Below, one piece after another: positions 42,615-52,023 of a stretch of 64,000 bases of DNA (position 1 is the stretch's first letter; each line of letters opens with the position of its first letter). The stretch covers positions 372,001 to 436,000 of the forward strand of contig NZ_CP089312.1 of assembly GCF_021545335.1 (NCBI RefSeq), in the 5' to 3' direction. The DNA is from Streptomyces sp. GQFP (GTDB lineage: Bacteria; Actinomycetota; Actinomycetes; Streptomycetales; Streptomycetaceae). The notes under the pieces are model-generated. The model was not told the DNA's origin. It made no database searches and saw only the letters and a list, made by a program, of their open reading frames with translations. The position numbers and the translations under genes are program-made.

Positions 42615-43418
42615 TCAGCGGCTGGTGCTCAGCGGCTCCAGGCTGCGGCGCAGCTGCTCCCAGCCCTTGCCGCGCTTCGTGCCACGGTTGCGGGAGCGGA
42701 CGAGCGGGGCCCAGAAGGCGGCCTCGACCAGGGTCTCCGGCTTGACGGCCGGCGTGCGCTCCAGGACGCTCTCGGGGACCTTCTGCGGGTCCGCGACCTC
42801 GAACTCCGCGATGATCTCGTCGTACTTGTCCGAGAGCACGGTGTTGTCGGGGTCGGCGCCGAAGACGATGAGCTGTCCGGTGGGCGCGGTGTCGACGAGG
42901 ACCGTGACCAGGTCGGGGCGGTACCGGGCGAGGATCTCGATCAGCTTGTAGACGTCGCCGGTCCAGGCGTTGGTGTGCCGGTCGCGGGCGGCCTCGTCGA
43001 TGCTGCGCGGCAGCATGTCGTCGAGGACGATGACGCTGGCCCAGTCCGAGTGCTTCTCGACGTTGATGAAGTCGCGCAGCGCGTACTCGAACAGGTGCAT
43101 GCCGTCGATGAACGACAGGTCGAGCGTGGTGCGCTGCCAGTAGCCGAACGGGCTGCGGTTGCGGGCCAGGTTGCGCAGCGGGTGCCGGCCGCCCGTGAGG
43201 TGGGCGAGGGGGTTCTGCCGGGCGAAGAAGTCGTCGCTGGTGGCCTTGGCGAGATGGACGTCGCAGCGGATCTCGGAGACCACCTTGAACGCGGGGTCGA
43301 TCGCGATGCTGGGTACCCGGGACAGGGTCAGGCTTCGGCCGTCGTTGACGCCGATCTCCAGGTAGTTCCTGTTCGCGCTGACCTTGTGGAGCTCCCGGAG
43401 GAACTCATGACGTTTCAC
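42615..43418 (-). CDS. Class I SAM-dependent methyltransferase of the rhamnose locus
   Basis: A 267-residue protein with an N-terminal SAM motif (NYLEIGVNDGRSL), TTLDLSFIDGMHLFEYALRD and VIVLDDMLPRSIDE, typical of Methyltransf_24-like enzymes found in polysaccharide loci. The GTG start overlaps the rfbD stop (GTGA). It may O-methylate a sugar of the polymer made with dTDP-rhamnose; this is inferred from position. Confidence 0.8.
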   Translation of the reverse strand: MKRHEFLRELHKVSANRNYLEIGVNDGRSLTLSRVPSIAIDPAFKVVSEIRCDVHLAKATSDDFFARQNPLAHLTGGRHPLRNLARNRSPFGYWQRTTLDLSFIDGMHLFEYALRDFINVEKHSDWASVIVLDDMLPRSIDEAARDRHTNAWTGDVYKLIEILARYRPDLVTVLVDTAPTGQLIVFGADPDNTVLSDKYDEIIAEFEVADPQKVPESVLERTPAVKPETLVEAAFWAPLVRSRNRGTKRGKGWEQLRRSLEPLSTSR

Positions 43419-44290
43419 GAGGAAATCTCCTTGCGGATGTGTGGCAGTGCTTCGTGCAGGGCGGTACGCCAGTCACGGAGGGGTCCGAGACCGGTCTGCT
43501 GCCAGCGGCCGTGGCCGAGGGCGCTGTATGCGGGCCTGGGTGCGGGCCGGACGAAGGCCGCGCTGGTGGTGGGGCGCACCCGGTCCGGGTCGGCGTCGAC
43601 GAGGCGGAACACCTCACGCGCCAGCTCGAACCAGGTTGCCTCGCCGGAGTTGGTGGCGTGGAGAATACCGTTCACCTCGGGACCGATGCGGGGTCCGAGG
43701 TCGGCGATGCGTACGGCGACGTCCGCGCTCCAAGTGGGTTGGCCGCGTTGGTCGTCGACGACGTCGAGGGTGTCCCGACGCGCCTCCAGTTCGATCATCG
43801 TACGCACGAAGTTGCCGCCGTGGGCGCCGTACAGCCAAGCCGTGCGCAGGACGACGCTCGCGTCGGGCAGCGTGGCCAGGACGGCCTGCTCACCGGCGAG
43901 TTTGGTGCGGCCGTAGGCCGTGCGCGGGGCCGGGGTGTGGTCCTCGGGGTACGGGGTGCTGCGGGTCTCGCCGTCGAAGACGTAGTCCGTGGAGACGTGG
44001 ATGAGCCGGGCGCCGTGCTCGGCGCAGGCCTGGGCGAGCAGTCGCGGGCCGACGCCGTTGATGCGGAGCGCGGTGTCCTCGTCCGTCTCGGCGTCGTCGA
44101 CGGCGGTGTAGGCGGCGCAGTTGACGACCAGGGCGGGCCGGTGCTCGGTGAGGACGCGGCGCACGTCGTCGGGGTCGGTGATGTCCAGGGCGGCGTGGGC
44201 GAGACCCACGACGTCCTCACCGCGCCCGAGGAGTTCCTCGACGGTGTCGCGGCCGAGCATGCCGGCGGCGCCGGTGACCAGCCACTTCAT
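43415..44290 (-). CDS. rfbD: dTDP-4-dehydrorhamnose reductase
   Basis: A 291-residue RmlD short-chain reductase. The NADPH motif is VTGAAGMLGRDTV, followed by NCAAYTAVDDAE, STDYVFDG and the catalytic YGRTKLAGE (YxxxK). It makes dTDP-L-rhamnose in the final step. ATG 44290 overlaps the rfbB stop (ATGA). Confidence 0.93.
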   Translation of the reverse strand: MKWLVTGAAGMLGRDTVEELLGRGEDVVGLAHAALDITDPDDVRRVLTEHRPALVVNCAAYTAVDDAETDEDTALRINGVGPRLLAQACAEHGARLIHVSTDYVFDGETRSTPYPEDHTPAPRTAYGRTKLAGEQAVLATLPDASVVLRTAWLYGAHGGNFVRTMIELEARRDTLDVVDDQRGQPTWSADVAVRIADLGPRIGPEVNGILHATNSGEATWFELAREVFRLVDADPDRVRPTTSAAFVRPAPRPAYSALGHGRWQQTGLGPLRDWRTALHEALPHIRKEISS

Positions 44291-45279
44291 CCCTTGACCT
44301 GCTTCTCCGTGGTGCCGACGCGCTGCTTGAGGGGCTCCCACCAGGCGCGGTTGTCGCGGTACCAGGCGACGGTGGCGGCGAGACCGGCGGCGAAGTCGTG
44401 GCGCGGGGTGTAGCCCAGCTCGTCGTGGAGCTTGCTCCAGTCGACGGAGTAGCGCAGGTCGTGGCCCTTGCGGTCCTCGACGTACTCGACGCTGTCCCAG
44501 TCGGCGCCGCAGGCTTCGAGGAGCAGCCCGGTGAGTTCCTTGTTGCTCAGTTCCGTGCCACCGCCGATGTTGTAGACCTCGCCGGGCCGGCCGCCGGTGC
44601 GCACGAGGTTGATGCCCTGGCAGTGGTCGTCGACGTGCAGCCAGTCGCGGACGTTGAGGCCCTCGCCGTACAGCGGGACCTTCTTGCCGTCGAGGAGGTT
44701 GGTGACGAAGAGCGGGATGACCTTCTCGGGGAACTGGTGCGGCCCGTAGTTGTTGGAGCAGCGGGTGACGCGCACGTCCAGGCCGTGGGTGCGGTGGTAG
44801 GCGAGGGCGAGCAGGTCGGAGGATGCCTTCGACGCCGAGTAGGGCGAGTTGGGGGCCAGCGGGTGGGTCTCCGGCCAGGAGCCGGTCTCGATCGAGCCGT
44901 ACACCTCGTCGGTGGAGACGTGCACGAAGGGGCCGACGCCGTAGCGCAGGGCCGCGTCAAGCAGCACCTGGGTGCCCACCACGTTGGTGCGGACGAAGTC
45001 GGCGGCGCCGTCGATCGAGCGGTCCACGTGGGACTCGGCGGCGAAGTGGACCACCTGGTCGGCCTCGGCCATCAGTTTGTCGACGAGTTCGGCGTCACAG
45101 ATGTCGCCCTGGACGAACTTCAGCCGGGGATGCCCGGCCGGCAGGTTCTCCAGGGTGCCCGCGTACGTGAGCTTGTCCAGCACCGTGATCCGGGGCGCCT
45201 CGGGGGCGTCGGACGTGAGGAGGTTGCGGACGTACATGGAGCCGATGAATCCGGCGGCGCCGGTGACGAGGAGGTTCAT
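44287..45279 (-). CDS. rfbB: dTDP-glucose 4,6-dehydratase
   Basis: A 330-residue extended short-chain dehydrogenase. NAD motif TGAAGFIGSMYV, ESHVDRSI, the active-site STDEVYGSIETG (Asp and Glu of the dehydratase triad), YSASKASSD (YxxxK) and NNYGPHQFPEKVIP are all present. ATG overlaps the rfbA stop (ATGA). Confidence 0.94.
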   Translation of the reverse strand: MNLLVTGAAGFIGSMYVRNLLTSDAPEAPRITVLDKLTYAGTLENLPAGHPRLKFVQGDICDAELVDKLMAEADQVVHFAAESHVDRSIDGAADFVRTNVVGTQVLLDAALRYGVGPFVHVSTDEVYGSIETGSWPETHPLAPNSPYSASKASSDLLALAYHRTHGLDVRVTRCSNNYGPHQFPEKVIPLFVTNLLDGKKVPLYGEGLNVRDWLHVDDHCQGINLVRTGGRPGEVYNIGGGTELSNKELTGLLLEACGADWDSVEYVEDRKGHDLRYSVDWSKLHDELGYTPRHDFAAGLAATVAWYRDNRAWWEPLKQRVGTTEKQVKG

Positions 45280-46343
45280 GAATGGATCTGCACCTTGCTG
45301 TGGTCTCCGAGGACGAGTCGGTGGGCGCTGGGAACACTGGGGGCCGGGGTCACCTCGACATGCCGGCCGATGAGCGAGGACTCGATGCGGCCCACCCCGG
45401 CGATGGACGAGTCGCGCAGCACGATGGAGAACTCCAGCTCGCTGTCGGTGATCCGGCAGTTCTCCGCGAGGGAGGTGAACGGTCCGACGTAGGAGTCGCT
45501 GACGACGGTTCCGGCGCCGATGACGACGGGTCCGACGATCCGGGAGCGGGTGATGCTCGCGCCCTTCTCGATCACCACACGCCCTATGGTCTCGGACGCG
45601 TCGTCCACGTCGCCGTCGATCCGCCGCTCCAGGCCCTCCAGGACCATGCGGTTGACCTCCAGCATGTCGGTGACGTTCCCCGTGTCCTTCCAGTAGCCCT
45701 TGATGAGCGTGGATCGTACGTCGGACCGGGTGTCGATGAGGTGCTGGATGGCGTGGGTGATCTCCAACTCGCCGCGCCAGGACGGGCGGATGGCGCGTAC
45801 GGCGTCGTGGATGGCCGGGGTGAAGAGGTACACGCCGACGAGCGCGAGGTCGCTCTTGGGGTGCTCCGGCTTCTCCTCCAGGCCGATCACCTGGCCGTCC
45901 GCGTCGAGTTCGGCGACGCCGAAGGAGCGCGGGTCGGGCACCTGGGTGAGCAGGATCTGGGCGTCCGGACGCAGTCCGCGGAACTCGTCGACGAGGGCGC
46001 TGATGCCGCCGACGATGAAGTTGTCGCCGAGGTACATGACGAAGTCGTCGTCACCGAGGAAGTCCCGGGCGATCAGCACCGCGTGGGCCAGGCCCAGGGG
46101 CTTCTCCTGCGGGATGTAGGTGACCTTCAGGCCGAACTTCGATCCGTCGCCGACCGCTTCCTCGATCTCGGCCGCGGTGTCACCGACGATCATCCCGACC
46201 TCGGTGATGCCCGCGTCGGCGAGGGATTCCAGGCCGTAGAACAGCACGGGTTTGTTGGCCACGGGCACGAGCTGCTTCGCCGAGGTATGGGTGATCGGCC
46301 GAAGCCGTGTGCCGGCGCCGCCGGAGAGCACGAGAGCCTTCAT
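45276..46343 (-). CDS. rfbA: Glucose-1-phosphate thymidylyltransferase, long form
   Basis: A 355-residue RmlA-like nucleotidyltransferase. LSGGAGTRLRPITHTSAKQL binds dTTP; YLGDNFIVGG, EEKPEHPKSDLALVG and GYWKDTGNVTDML line the sugar site. A C-terminal left-handed beta-helix (from about 240) marks the long actinobacterial form, also common in antibiotic-sugar pathways. First gene of the rfbA-rfbB-rfbD-methyltransferase operon. Confidence 0.92.
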   Translation of the reverse strand: MKALVLSGGAGTRLRPITHTSAKQLVPVANKPVLFYGLESLADAGITEVGMIVGDTAAEIEEAVGDGSKFGLKVTYIPQEKPLGLAHAVLIARDFLGDDDFVMYLGDNFIVGGISALVDEFRGLRPDAQILLTQVPDPRSFGVAELDADGQVIGLEEKPEHPKSDLALVGVYLFTPAIHDAVRAIRPSWRGELEITHAIQHLIDTRSDVRSTLIKGYWKDTGNVTDMLEVNRMVLEGLERRIDGDVDDASETIGRVVIEKGASITRSRIVGPVVIGAGTVVSDSYVGPFTSLAENCRITDSELEFSIVLRDSSIAGVGRIESSLIGRHVEVTPAPSVPSAHRLVLGDHSKVQIHS

Positions 46344-46380
46344 CCGTTCACCCTAGCTTCGATTTCCCGGTACGTAATAT

Positions 46381-46448
46381 CCGGTGCCTCTGGGTGACCG
46401 GCACGGGTGCGTGTCCGGTGCCTCCGGGTGACGGGCGCGGGTGCCCGT
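46381..46448 (+). repeat. 34-bp imperfect tandem duplication
   Basis: Two adjacent 34-base units (46381-46414 and 46415-46448) both begin CCGGTGCCTC and differ at five positions. The second runs into the stop codon of the SpoIIE-type phosphatase gene. Function unknown; it lies in the gap between that gene's end and rfbA. Confidence 0.7.
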
Positions 46449-48928
46449 CAGGGCTCCAGCACGATCTCGCTCCACACCTGTTTGCCGCCGCTGACCGGGA
46501 CGGTTCCCCAGGCCGCCGACATGGCCTCGACCAGGAGCATGCCCCGGCCGCCGGTGGCCTCCCAGCCGAGGTTCGTGGGTCTGATGGGGGTGCGGGGCGA
46601 GTTGTCGGCGACGGCGACACGCAGCCGGCCGTTGAAGAGGGTGAGGTCGAGGCGGACCTGGCCGTCGGTGTGCACGAGGGCGTTGGTGACCAGCTCGGAG
46701 ACGACGAGGAGCACGGTGTCCATGTTCTCCTCGAGGTGCTCCTGGGCGCCCGCCTCGCCGGACAGGCTCCAGGTGCGCAGGGTGCGCTTGCTGAAGCGGC
46801 GGGCGTGCCGGACCGCCTCGGGCACCCGCCACACGGTCCAGCTCTCGCGCAGCGGGCGCTTTTCCATGCCGTCGTAGCGCAGCAGGAGCAGGGCCACGTC
46901 GTCGTTGCGGTTGGCGCCCGCGAGCAGGGCGTCGGCGACCAGGCCGAGGTGGGCGGGATCGGCGGCGGCGAGGTCGGCCGCGAGGGCGGCCAAGCCGTCC
47001 TCGATGTCGGTCTCCGCGGACTCGACGAGGCCGTCGGTGGTGAGGGCGAGCAGGGTGCCGGGCTGGAGGCGCAGCATGCTCATCGGGAAGTCGGCCCGGG
47101 GCAGCACACCGAGCGGGGGTCCTACGTCGGACTCGGCGACCTCGGTGGTGCCGTCGGGGTGGCGGACGACCGGGGGGAGGTGGCCGGCGCGGACGTACCA
47201 GGCGGTGCCCTCCTCCATGTCGACCTCGACGTAGCAGCAGGTGGCGAAGAGGTCGGTCTCCATGTCGGCGAGGAGCCGGTTGGAGTGGGAGACGACGACG
47301 TCGGGCGGGTGGCCCTCGACGGCGTAGGCGCGCAGGGCGGTGCGCATCTGGCCCATGAGGGTGGCGGCGCTCGCGTTGTGGCCCTGGACGTCGCCGATGA
47401 CGAGGGCGACGTGGTTGTCGGGGAGCGGGATCACGTCGTACCAGTCGCCGCCGACCTCCAGGCCCTCGGTGGTCGGCAGGTAGCGGGCCTCGGCGACCCC
47501 ACCGGGCAGTTTGGGCAGGCGGCGGGGCAGCAGGGAGCGCTGGAGCATGCCGACGAGTTCGTGTTCGGCGTCGAAGGCGTGGGCACGGGTGAGGGCCTGG
47601 CCGGCGAGGCCTGCGGCGGCGGTGAGCAGGGCGCGTTCGTCGGTGCCGAACTCGTGCGGGCTGTCCCAGCCGATCAGGCAGAGGCCGGCCATCCGGCCGC
47701 CCGCGGGCAGCGGCAGTACGGCGAGACCGCCGGGGCCGACGCCGTCCAGCGCGGGCTCCATCTCGGTACCGGCGGGCCAGATCGCCGCGCGGCCCTCGCG
47801 CAGGGCGGCGGCCAGCGTGGGCATGGAACGGACGGGGGACTCGGGCCACTCGGAGCGCCATTCCAGACGCCACGACTCGGGCCAGACCTCGGGCTCGGGC
47901 GGGTCGAGGACGGTGACGACGAGCCGGTCGTTCTCCAGTTCGGCGAGGGCGATCCGGTCGGCCCGCAGCGGTTCGCGCAGCGCGGTGACGACGGCCTGGC
48001 TGACGTCGCGGACGGTCCCGGCGGTGGCCAGGGCGGCGGCGAGGCGCTGGACGCGGGCCACGTCGGTGACGCCGGAGCGCAGGGTGGAGGCGTCGCCGAC
48101 GGTGCCCACGAGCCGGGCGGGCCGGCCCTCCCCGCCGGTCACGAGCCGTCCGCGCAGCCGCAGCCACCTGGGGGGTCCTGCGGGCTGGAGCACCCGGAAC
48201 TCCAGTTCGCGGTCGCCGATGGACATGTGGTCGGCCTCGACGACGGACATCAGGGAGGGCAGGTCCTCGGGCACGGTCAGGCCGAGCAGGGTCTCGACCT
48301 TGCCGTCGAAGTCGGTGCGGTCGAGCGCGAACAGTTCGAGGAGTTCGTCGCCGACCTCGACCCGGCCGGTGTCCATGGCGAGGCTGAAGGAGTTGGCCGG
48401 AAGTTCGCCTTGATCCCCGGCGGCGATCGGTGCGGGCCAGGCGACGGCGTCGGCGAGCAGGGCGAGACAGTCCCGGGCGTCGTCGTCGAAGCCGCCGGGA
48501 CTCTCCGTCACGGCGAGCAGACAGCCGCCGTCACCGACGGCCGCCCCCGCGCGGACCGGCAGGGCGGCCAGGTGGACGTCGGCGGTCGGCATCCGCCGTG
48601 ACTCGGCGCAGTCGGCGAGTTCGCCGGGCCCGAACCAGACGGGCCTGCCGGTGCGATGAGCCTCGGCGGCGGGCGATCCGCCGGCCACCGCGTAGCTGTC
48701 GCGCAGGCCGTACAGCGTGCGGGGCACCCCGGCGGACTCGACGAGACACAGCAGCTCACCGGCATCACCGGGGGTGTACACGGCGGCGGTGGCCACATCC
48801 GCGAAGACGAGCGCCTGTTCGAGGACGCGGCGCAGGTACTCCCGGGGGTCGAGGTCGGCGGGGAGCGTCTTGAGGGCAAGTTCGGCACGCAACGTTCTCG
48901 TGCCGCGTCTCGCGTCCTCACTGACCAC
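46448..48928 (-). CDS. Multidomain SpoIIE-type phosphatase with anti-sigma kinase-like domain
   Basis: About 826 residues. Order: GAF (about 15-150), PAS-like (about 170-290, with FRVLQPAGPPRWLRLRGRLV), GAF (about 300-480), PP2C SpoIIE domain (about 500-690, with GGDWYDVIPLPDNHVALVIG, GDVQGHNASAATLMGQM and NDDVALLLLR) and a C-terminal HATPase_c of RsbW type (ELVTNALVHTDGQV, ATGGRGMLLVEAMS). Such proteins control anti-anti-sigma phosphorylation. The start is uncertain; GTG 48928 was chosen, and no good ribosome site is visible. It is divergent from ramC. Confidence 0.85.
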   Translation of the reverse strand: MVSEDARRGTRTLRAELALKTLPADLDPREYLRRVLEQALVFADVATAAVYTPGDAGELLCLVESAGVPRTLYGLRDSYAVAGGSPAAEAHRTGRPVWFGPGELADCAESRRMPTADVHLAALPVRAGAAVGDGGCLLAVTESPGGFDDDARDCLALLADAVAWPAPIAAGDQGELPANSFSLAMDTGRVEVGDELLELFALDRTDFDGKVETLLGLTVPEDLPSLMSVVEADHMSIGDRELEFRVLQPAGPPRWLRLRGRLVTGGEGRPARLVGTVGDASTLRSGVTDVARVQRLAAALATAGTVRDVSQAVVTALREPLRADRIALAELENDRLVVTVLDPPEPEVWPESWRLEWRSEWPESPVRSMPTLAAALREGRAAIWPAGTEMEPALDGVGPGGLAVLPLPAGGRMAGLCLIGWDSPHEFGTDERALLTAAAGLAGQALTRAHAFDAEHELVGMLQRSLLPRRLPKLPGGVAEARYLPTTEGLEVGGDWYDVIPLPDNHVALVIGDVQGHNASAATLMGQMRTALRAYAVEGHPPDVVVSHSNRLLADMETDLFATCCYVEVDMEEGTAWYVRAGHLPPVVRHPDGTTEVAESDVGPPLGVLPRADFPMSMLRLQPGTLLALTTDGLVESAETDIEDGLAALAADLAAADPAHLGLVADALLAGANRNDDVALLLLRYDGMEKRPLRESWTVWRVPEAVRHARRFSKRTLRTWSLSGEAGAQEHLEENMDTVLLVVSELVTNALVHTDGQVRLDLTLFNGRLRVAVADNSPRTPIRPTNLGWEATGGRGMLLVEAMSAAWGTVPVSGGKQVWSEIVLEP

Positions 48929-49111
48929 GTCGTCATTACAGCGCGTATGGGGCGCGGGCGCAGCCCCTGTGCCGTTCCGACGGCACCGGTCGGCCCAGTC
49001 GGCGCCCATGACCGCACCTGTGCGTTCCGCACGGTGGCCTCATGACAGCCGTGACTGTCGGCGCCCGCCCCCGGGCTGGAAGGCTCGGTGCCAGCCATCG
49101 AGGAGGTGGGC

Positions 49112-51754
49112 ATGGACCAGCGGTACGAGGTGTACGCACTGGCCGACCGGCACTTCTACGAGACGCCCGACCGGCTGTCCGCACCGGGCAAGGTCGCTCC
49201 CCTGTTCGAGACGGCGCGCCGTGCGGTGCCGGAGGGGTGGCGGACGGGGCGGATCGGCGACTGGCTGGCCCTGACGCCGCTCGGCCCGGACGGCGACCCG
49301 CTGCCCGGACCCACGCAGGGCTGGAAGGTGCACGCGTCGGCCACCCGGACGAACGCGGAGCGGATCGCCGGGGCGGTGTGGGACTACTGCGTGCCGCGCG
49401 GCATCCCGTTCAAGTTCTTACCGGGCCCTCATCTGCTGCATCTGCGGAACACCAAGTACGCGGGCCGGGACGGCAGCGGGAAGTTCGTGACCGTCTATCC
49501 GGCGGACGAGGACGCGCTGCACCTGGTGCTGACCGAGCTGGGCGCACTGCTGGAGGGCTGCGAGGGGCCGTACATCCTCACCGATCTGCGCTGGCGGGAG
49601 GGTCCGCTGTACGTCCGCTACGGGGCATTCGCACGCTCCTTCGTGGTCGACGAGCGGGGCTCGCTGGTGCCCGCGGTCCGGGACGGCGAGGGGCGGCTGG
49701 TGCCGGACCGGCGCGCGCCCTCCTTCCAGGTCCCGGAGTGGGTGCGGCTGCCCGCGTTCCTGGAGGAGCAGCTCGCGGCCCGCAACGCCACGACGGTCGC
49801 CGACCTGCCGTACCGCATCGAGAAGGCGCTCCACTTCTCCAACGGCGGCGGGGTGTACGTGGGCACCGACACGCGGGACGGGCGCCGGGTCGTTCTGAAG
49901 GAGGGGCGTCCGCACGCGGGGCTGGCGGCCGACGGCGCGGACGCGATCACCCGGCTGGAGCGCGAACGTGCCGCGCTGGAGCGGGTGTCCGGGCTCGGGA
50001 CGGTGCCTCGGGTGCGGGACTGGTTCACGCTCGGTGACCACCGCTTCCTCGTCATGGACTTCATCGAGGGACGCCCGCTCAACGCCTTCTTCGCCGAGCG
50101 GCACCCCCTGCTCACCCACGACCCGGATCCGGGGGCGGTGGCCGACTACACGCGGTGGGCGCTGCGCATCCATCGCGCGGTCGAGGAGGTCGTCGAGGCG
50201 GTGCACGCGCGCGGGATCGTCTTCAACGACCTGCACATCTTCAACATCATGGTGGCGCCCGACGAGGAGTCGGTGTCCCTGGTCGACTTCGAGGCGGCGG
50301 CACCGTCCGAGGAGCGGGGCCGCCAGATCGTCGCCCACCCCGGGTTCTTCGCCCCTCCCGACCGCAGGGGCGAGGACGTCGACCGGTACGCCCTGGCCTG
50401 TCTGCGGCTCGCGCTCTTCCTGCCCCTGACCACCCTGTTCGTGGTGGACCGCGGCAAGGCGGCCCACCTGGCCGAGGTGATCGCCGGCCAGTTCCCGGAC
50501 GTACCGCGGGAGTTCCTGGACGAGGCGGTCGCCGAGATCACCCGTGAGGTGTCCGCGCGGGAGCCCGGCCGCTCCGTGTCGGCGTCGCCCGTCACGCCTG
50601 TCGAGCCCGGCGACTGGCCGTTCAGCCGTGACTCGATGGTGAAGGCGATCCTCGCCTCCGCCACCCCCGACCGGGACGACCGGCTCTTCCCCGGCGACAT
50701 CACCCAGTTCTCCGACGGCGGCGGCCTCGGGCTCGCGCACGGCGCGGCCGGGGTGCTGTACGCGCTGTCCCAGGCGGGCGCCGAGCGCTACGAGGAGGGC
50801 GAACGCTGGCTGCTGGCCCACACCGACCCGGTGCCGGTGGGCACGCCGCTCGGCCTGTACGACGGTCTCGCGGGCGTCGCCCATGTGCTCGACCTGCTCG
50901 GGCACCAGGGGCGTGCGCTGGACCTGATCGACGTCGTCCTCGGGGAGAAGTGGCACAAGCTCTCCTCGGACCTGCGCGGCGGCCTCGCCGGGCTTGGCCT
51001 GGTCCTGGGCCGGCTGGCGCGGACGACCGGGGAGAAGGCGCTGGCCGAACGGGCCCAGGACGTCACGGACATCCTGGTGGGCCGACTGGCCGAGCCGCTC
51101 CCGGACCCGCCGAAGAGGCGCGCCGGGCTGTTACGCGGCGCGAGCGGGCCCGCGCTGCTGTTCCTCCGGCAGTACGAGGTCACAGGCGACCCCGCACTGC
51201 TCGACGCGGCCGGCACGGCGCTGCGCCGGGACCTGGACTGCTGCGTCGTACAGCGGGGCGGCGGCCTGGAGGTCGACGAGGGGTGGCGGACCATGCCGTA
51301 CCTCGCAGAGGGCAGCGTGGGGATCGGTCTGGTCCTCGACGACTACCTGGCGCTCGGCGCGCCCGAGGGGCGCTCCGCGACGCACACCGACGGGTACGAG
51401 GACTTCGAGCGGGCCCGGGCCCGGATCCTGACGTCCGCCGCCTCACGTTTCTACGCGCAGCCCGGGCTGTTCCAGGGCCGGGCCGGCATGATCCTGCACC
51501 TCGCCCGTACCGGCGCCCCCGAGGCGCGGCTGCGGGAACAGATCGCGGGGCTCGGCTGGTACGCGATGCCGTACCAGGGCCAACTGGCCTTCCCCGGGAA
51601 CCAGATGATGCGCCTCTCCATGGACCTGGGCACCGGGACCGCGGGGTGTCTGCTCGCGCTCGGCGCGGCCCTCGACAACACGGCCCCCGCCGCTCTGCCC
51701 TTCCTCCCGCCGCCACAGCGGCCCCATGACGCGGCTCCGCACCCGGAGTCGTGA
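49112..51754 (+). CDS. ramC: Class III lanthipeptide synthetase for SapB (RamC/LanKC)
   Basis: An 880-residue trifunctional enzyme: N-terminal lyase (about 1-210), Ser/Thr kinase-like domain (about 235-480; Lys263 in VVLKEGRPH, Asp373/Asn378 in FNDLHIFNIM, Asp392 in LVDFEAA) and a C-terminal LanC-like cyclase (about 530-875). It phosphorylates, dehydrates and cyclises the RamS peptide to SapB, the surfactant for aerial growth. ATG 49112 follows GAGGAGG. Two TTA codons (49418-49420, Leu103; 51131-51133) predict dependence on the bldA tRNA. Confidence 0.93.
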   Translation: MDQRYEVYALADRHFYETPDRLSAPGKVAPLFETARRAVPEGWRTGRIGDWLALTPLGPDGDPLPGPTQGWKVHASATRTNAERIAGAVWDYCVPRGIPFKFLPGPHLLHLRNTKYAGRDGSGKFVTVYPADEDALHLVLTELGALLEGCEGPYILTDLRWREGPLYVRYGAFARSFVVDERGSLVPAVRDGEGRLVPDRRAPSFQVPEWVRLPAFLEEQLAARNATTVADLPYRIEKALHFSNGGGVYVGTDTRDGRRVVLKEGRPHAGLAADGADAITRLERERAALERVSGLGTVPRVRDWFTLGDHRFLVMDFIEGRPLNAFFAERHPLLTHDPDPGAVADYTRWALRIHRAVEEVVEAVHARGIVFNDLHIFNIMVAPDEESVSLVDFEAAAPSEERGRQIVAHPGFFAPPDRRGEDVDRYALACLRLALFLPLTTLFVVDRGKAAHLAEVIAGQFPDVPREFLDEAVAEITREVSAREPGRSVSASPVTPVEPGDWPFSRDSMVKAILASATPDRDDRLFPGDITQFSDGGGLGLAHGAAGVLYALSQAGAERYEEGERWLLAHTDPVPVGTPLGLYDGLAGVAHVLDLLGHQGRALDLIDVVLGEKWHKLSSDLRGGLAGLGLVLGRLARTTGEKALAERAQDVTDILVGRLAEPLPDPPKRRAGLLRGASGPALLFLRQYEVTGDPALLDAAGTALRRDLDCCVVQRGGGLEVDEGWRTMPYLAEGSVGIGLVLDDYLALGAPEGRSATHTDGYEDFERARARILTSAASRFYAQPGLFQGRAGMILHLARTGAPEARLREQIAGLGWYAMPYQGQLAFPGNQMMRLSMDLGTGTAGCLLALGAALDNTAPAALPFLPPPQRPHDAAPHPES

Positions 51755-51820
51755 CGCGACACCCGTCCCCACCGGAACCCGGACCGCCGGGTTCACCGGG
51801 ATCACCCGAAAGGATCCGAC

Positions 51821-51937
51821 ATGGCACTGCTCGACCTTCAGACGATGGAGTCCGACGACCACTCCGCCACCGGCGCCAACAGCACACTGAGCCTGCTGTC
51901 CTGCGTGAGCGCGGCCAGCGTCACCCTCTGTCTCTGA
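51821..51937 (+). CDS. ramS: SapB precursor peptide RamS (class III lanthipeptide)
   Basis: A 38-residue ORF with AAAGGA upstream, between ramC and ramA. The leader has the class III LLDLQTME recognition helix. The core has two SxxSxxxC motifs, STLSLLSC and SAASVTLC, which would form the two labionin or lanthionine rings of SapB, and ends CL. The core is hydrophobic, as expected for a surfactant. Sequence between rings (VSA) differs from the S. coelicolor peptide as I recall it. Confidence 0.92.
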   Translation: MALLDLQTMESDDHSATGANSTLSLLSCVSAASVTLCL

Positions 51938-52023
51938 GCACCTCGGACAGGGACGCCGGGCGGTCACTCCACCTGTGGAGGGCCGCCCGGCGGTCCGTCA
52001 CCCCCGTCGGAGGGTCCGCCCGC

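Noticed and set aside
51751..52023. N-terminal extension of RamA through the ramS region
   Set aside because: The frame crosses the ramS gene and its ribosome sites; membrane-domain similarity begins only after ATG 52024.
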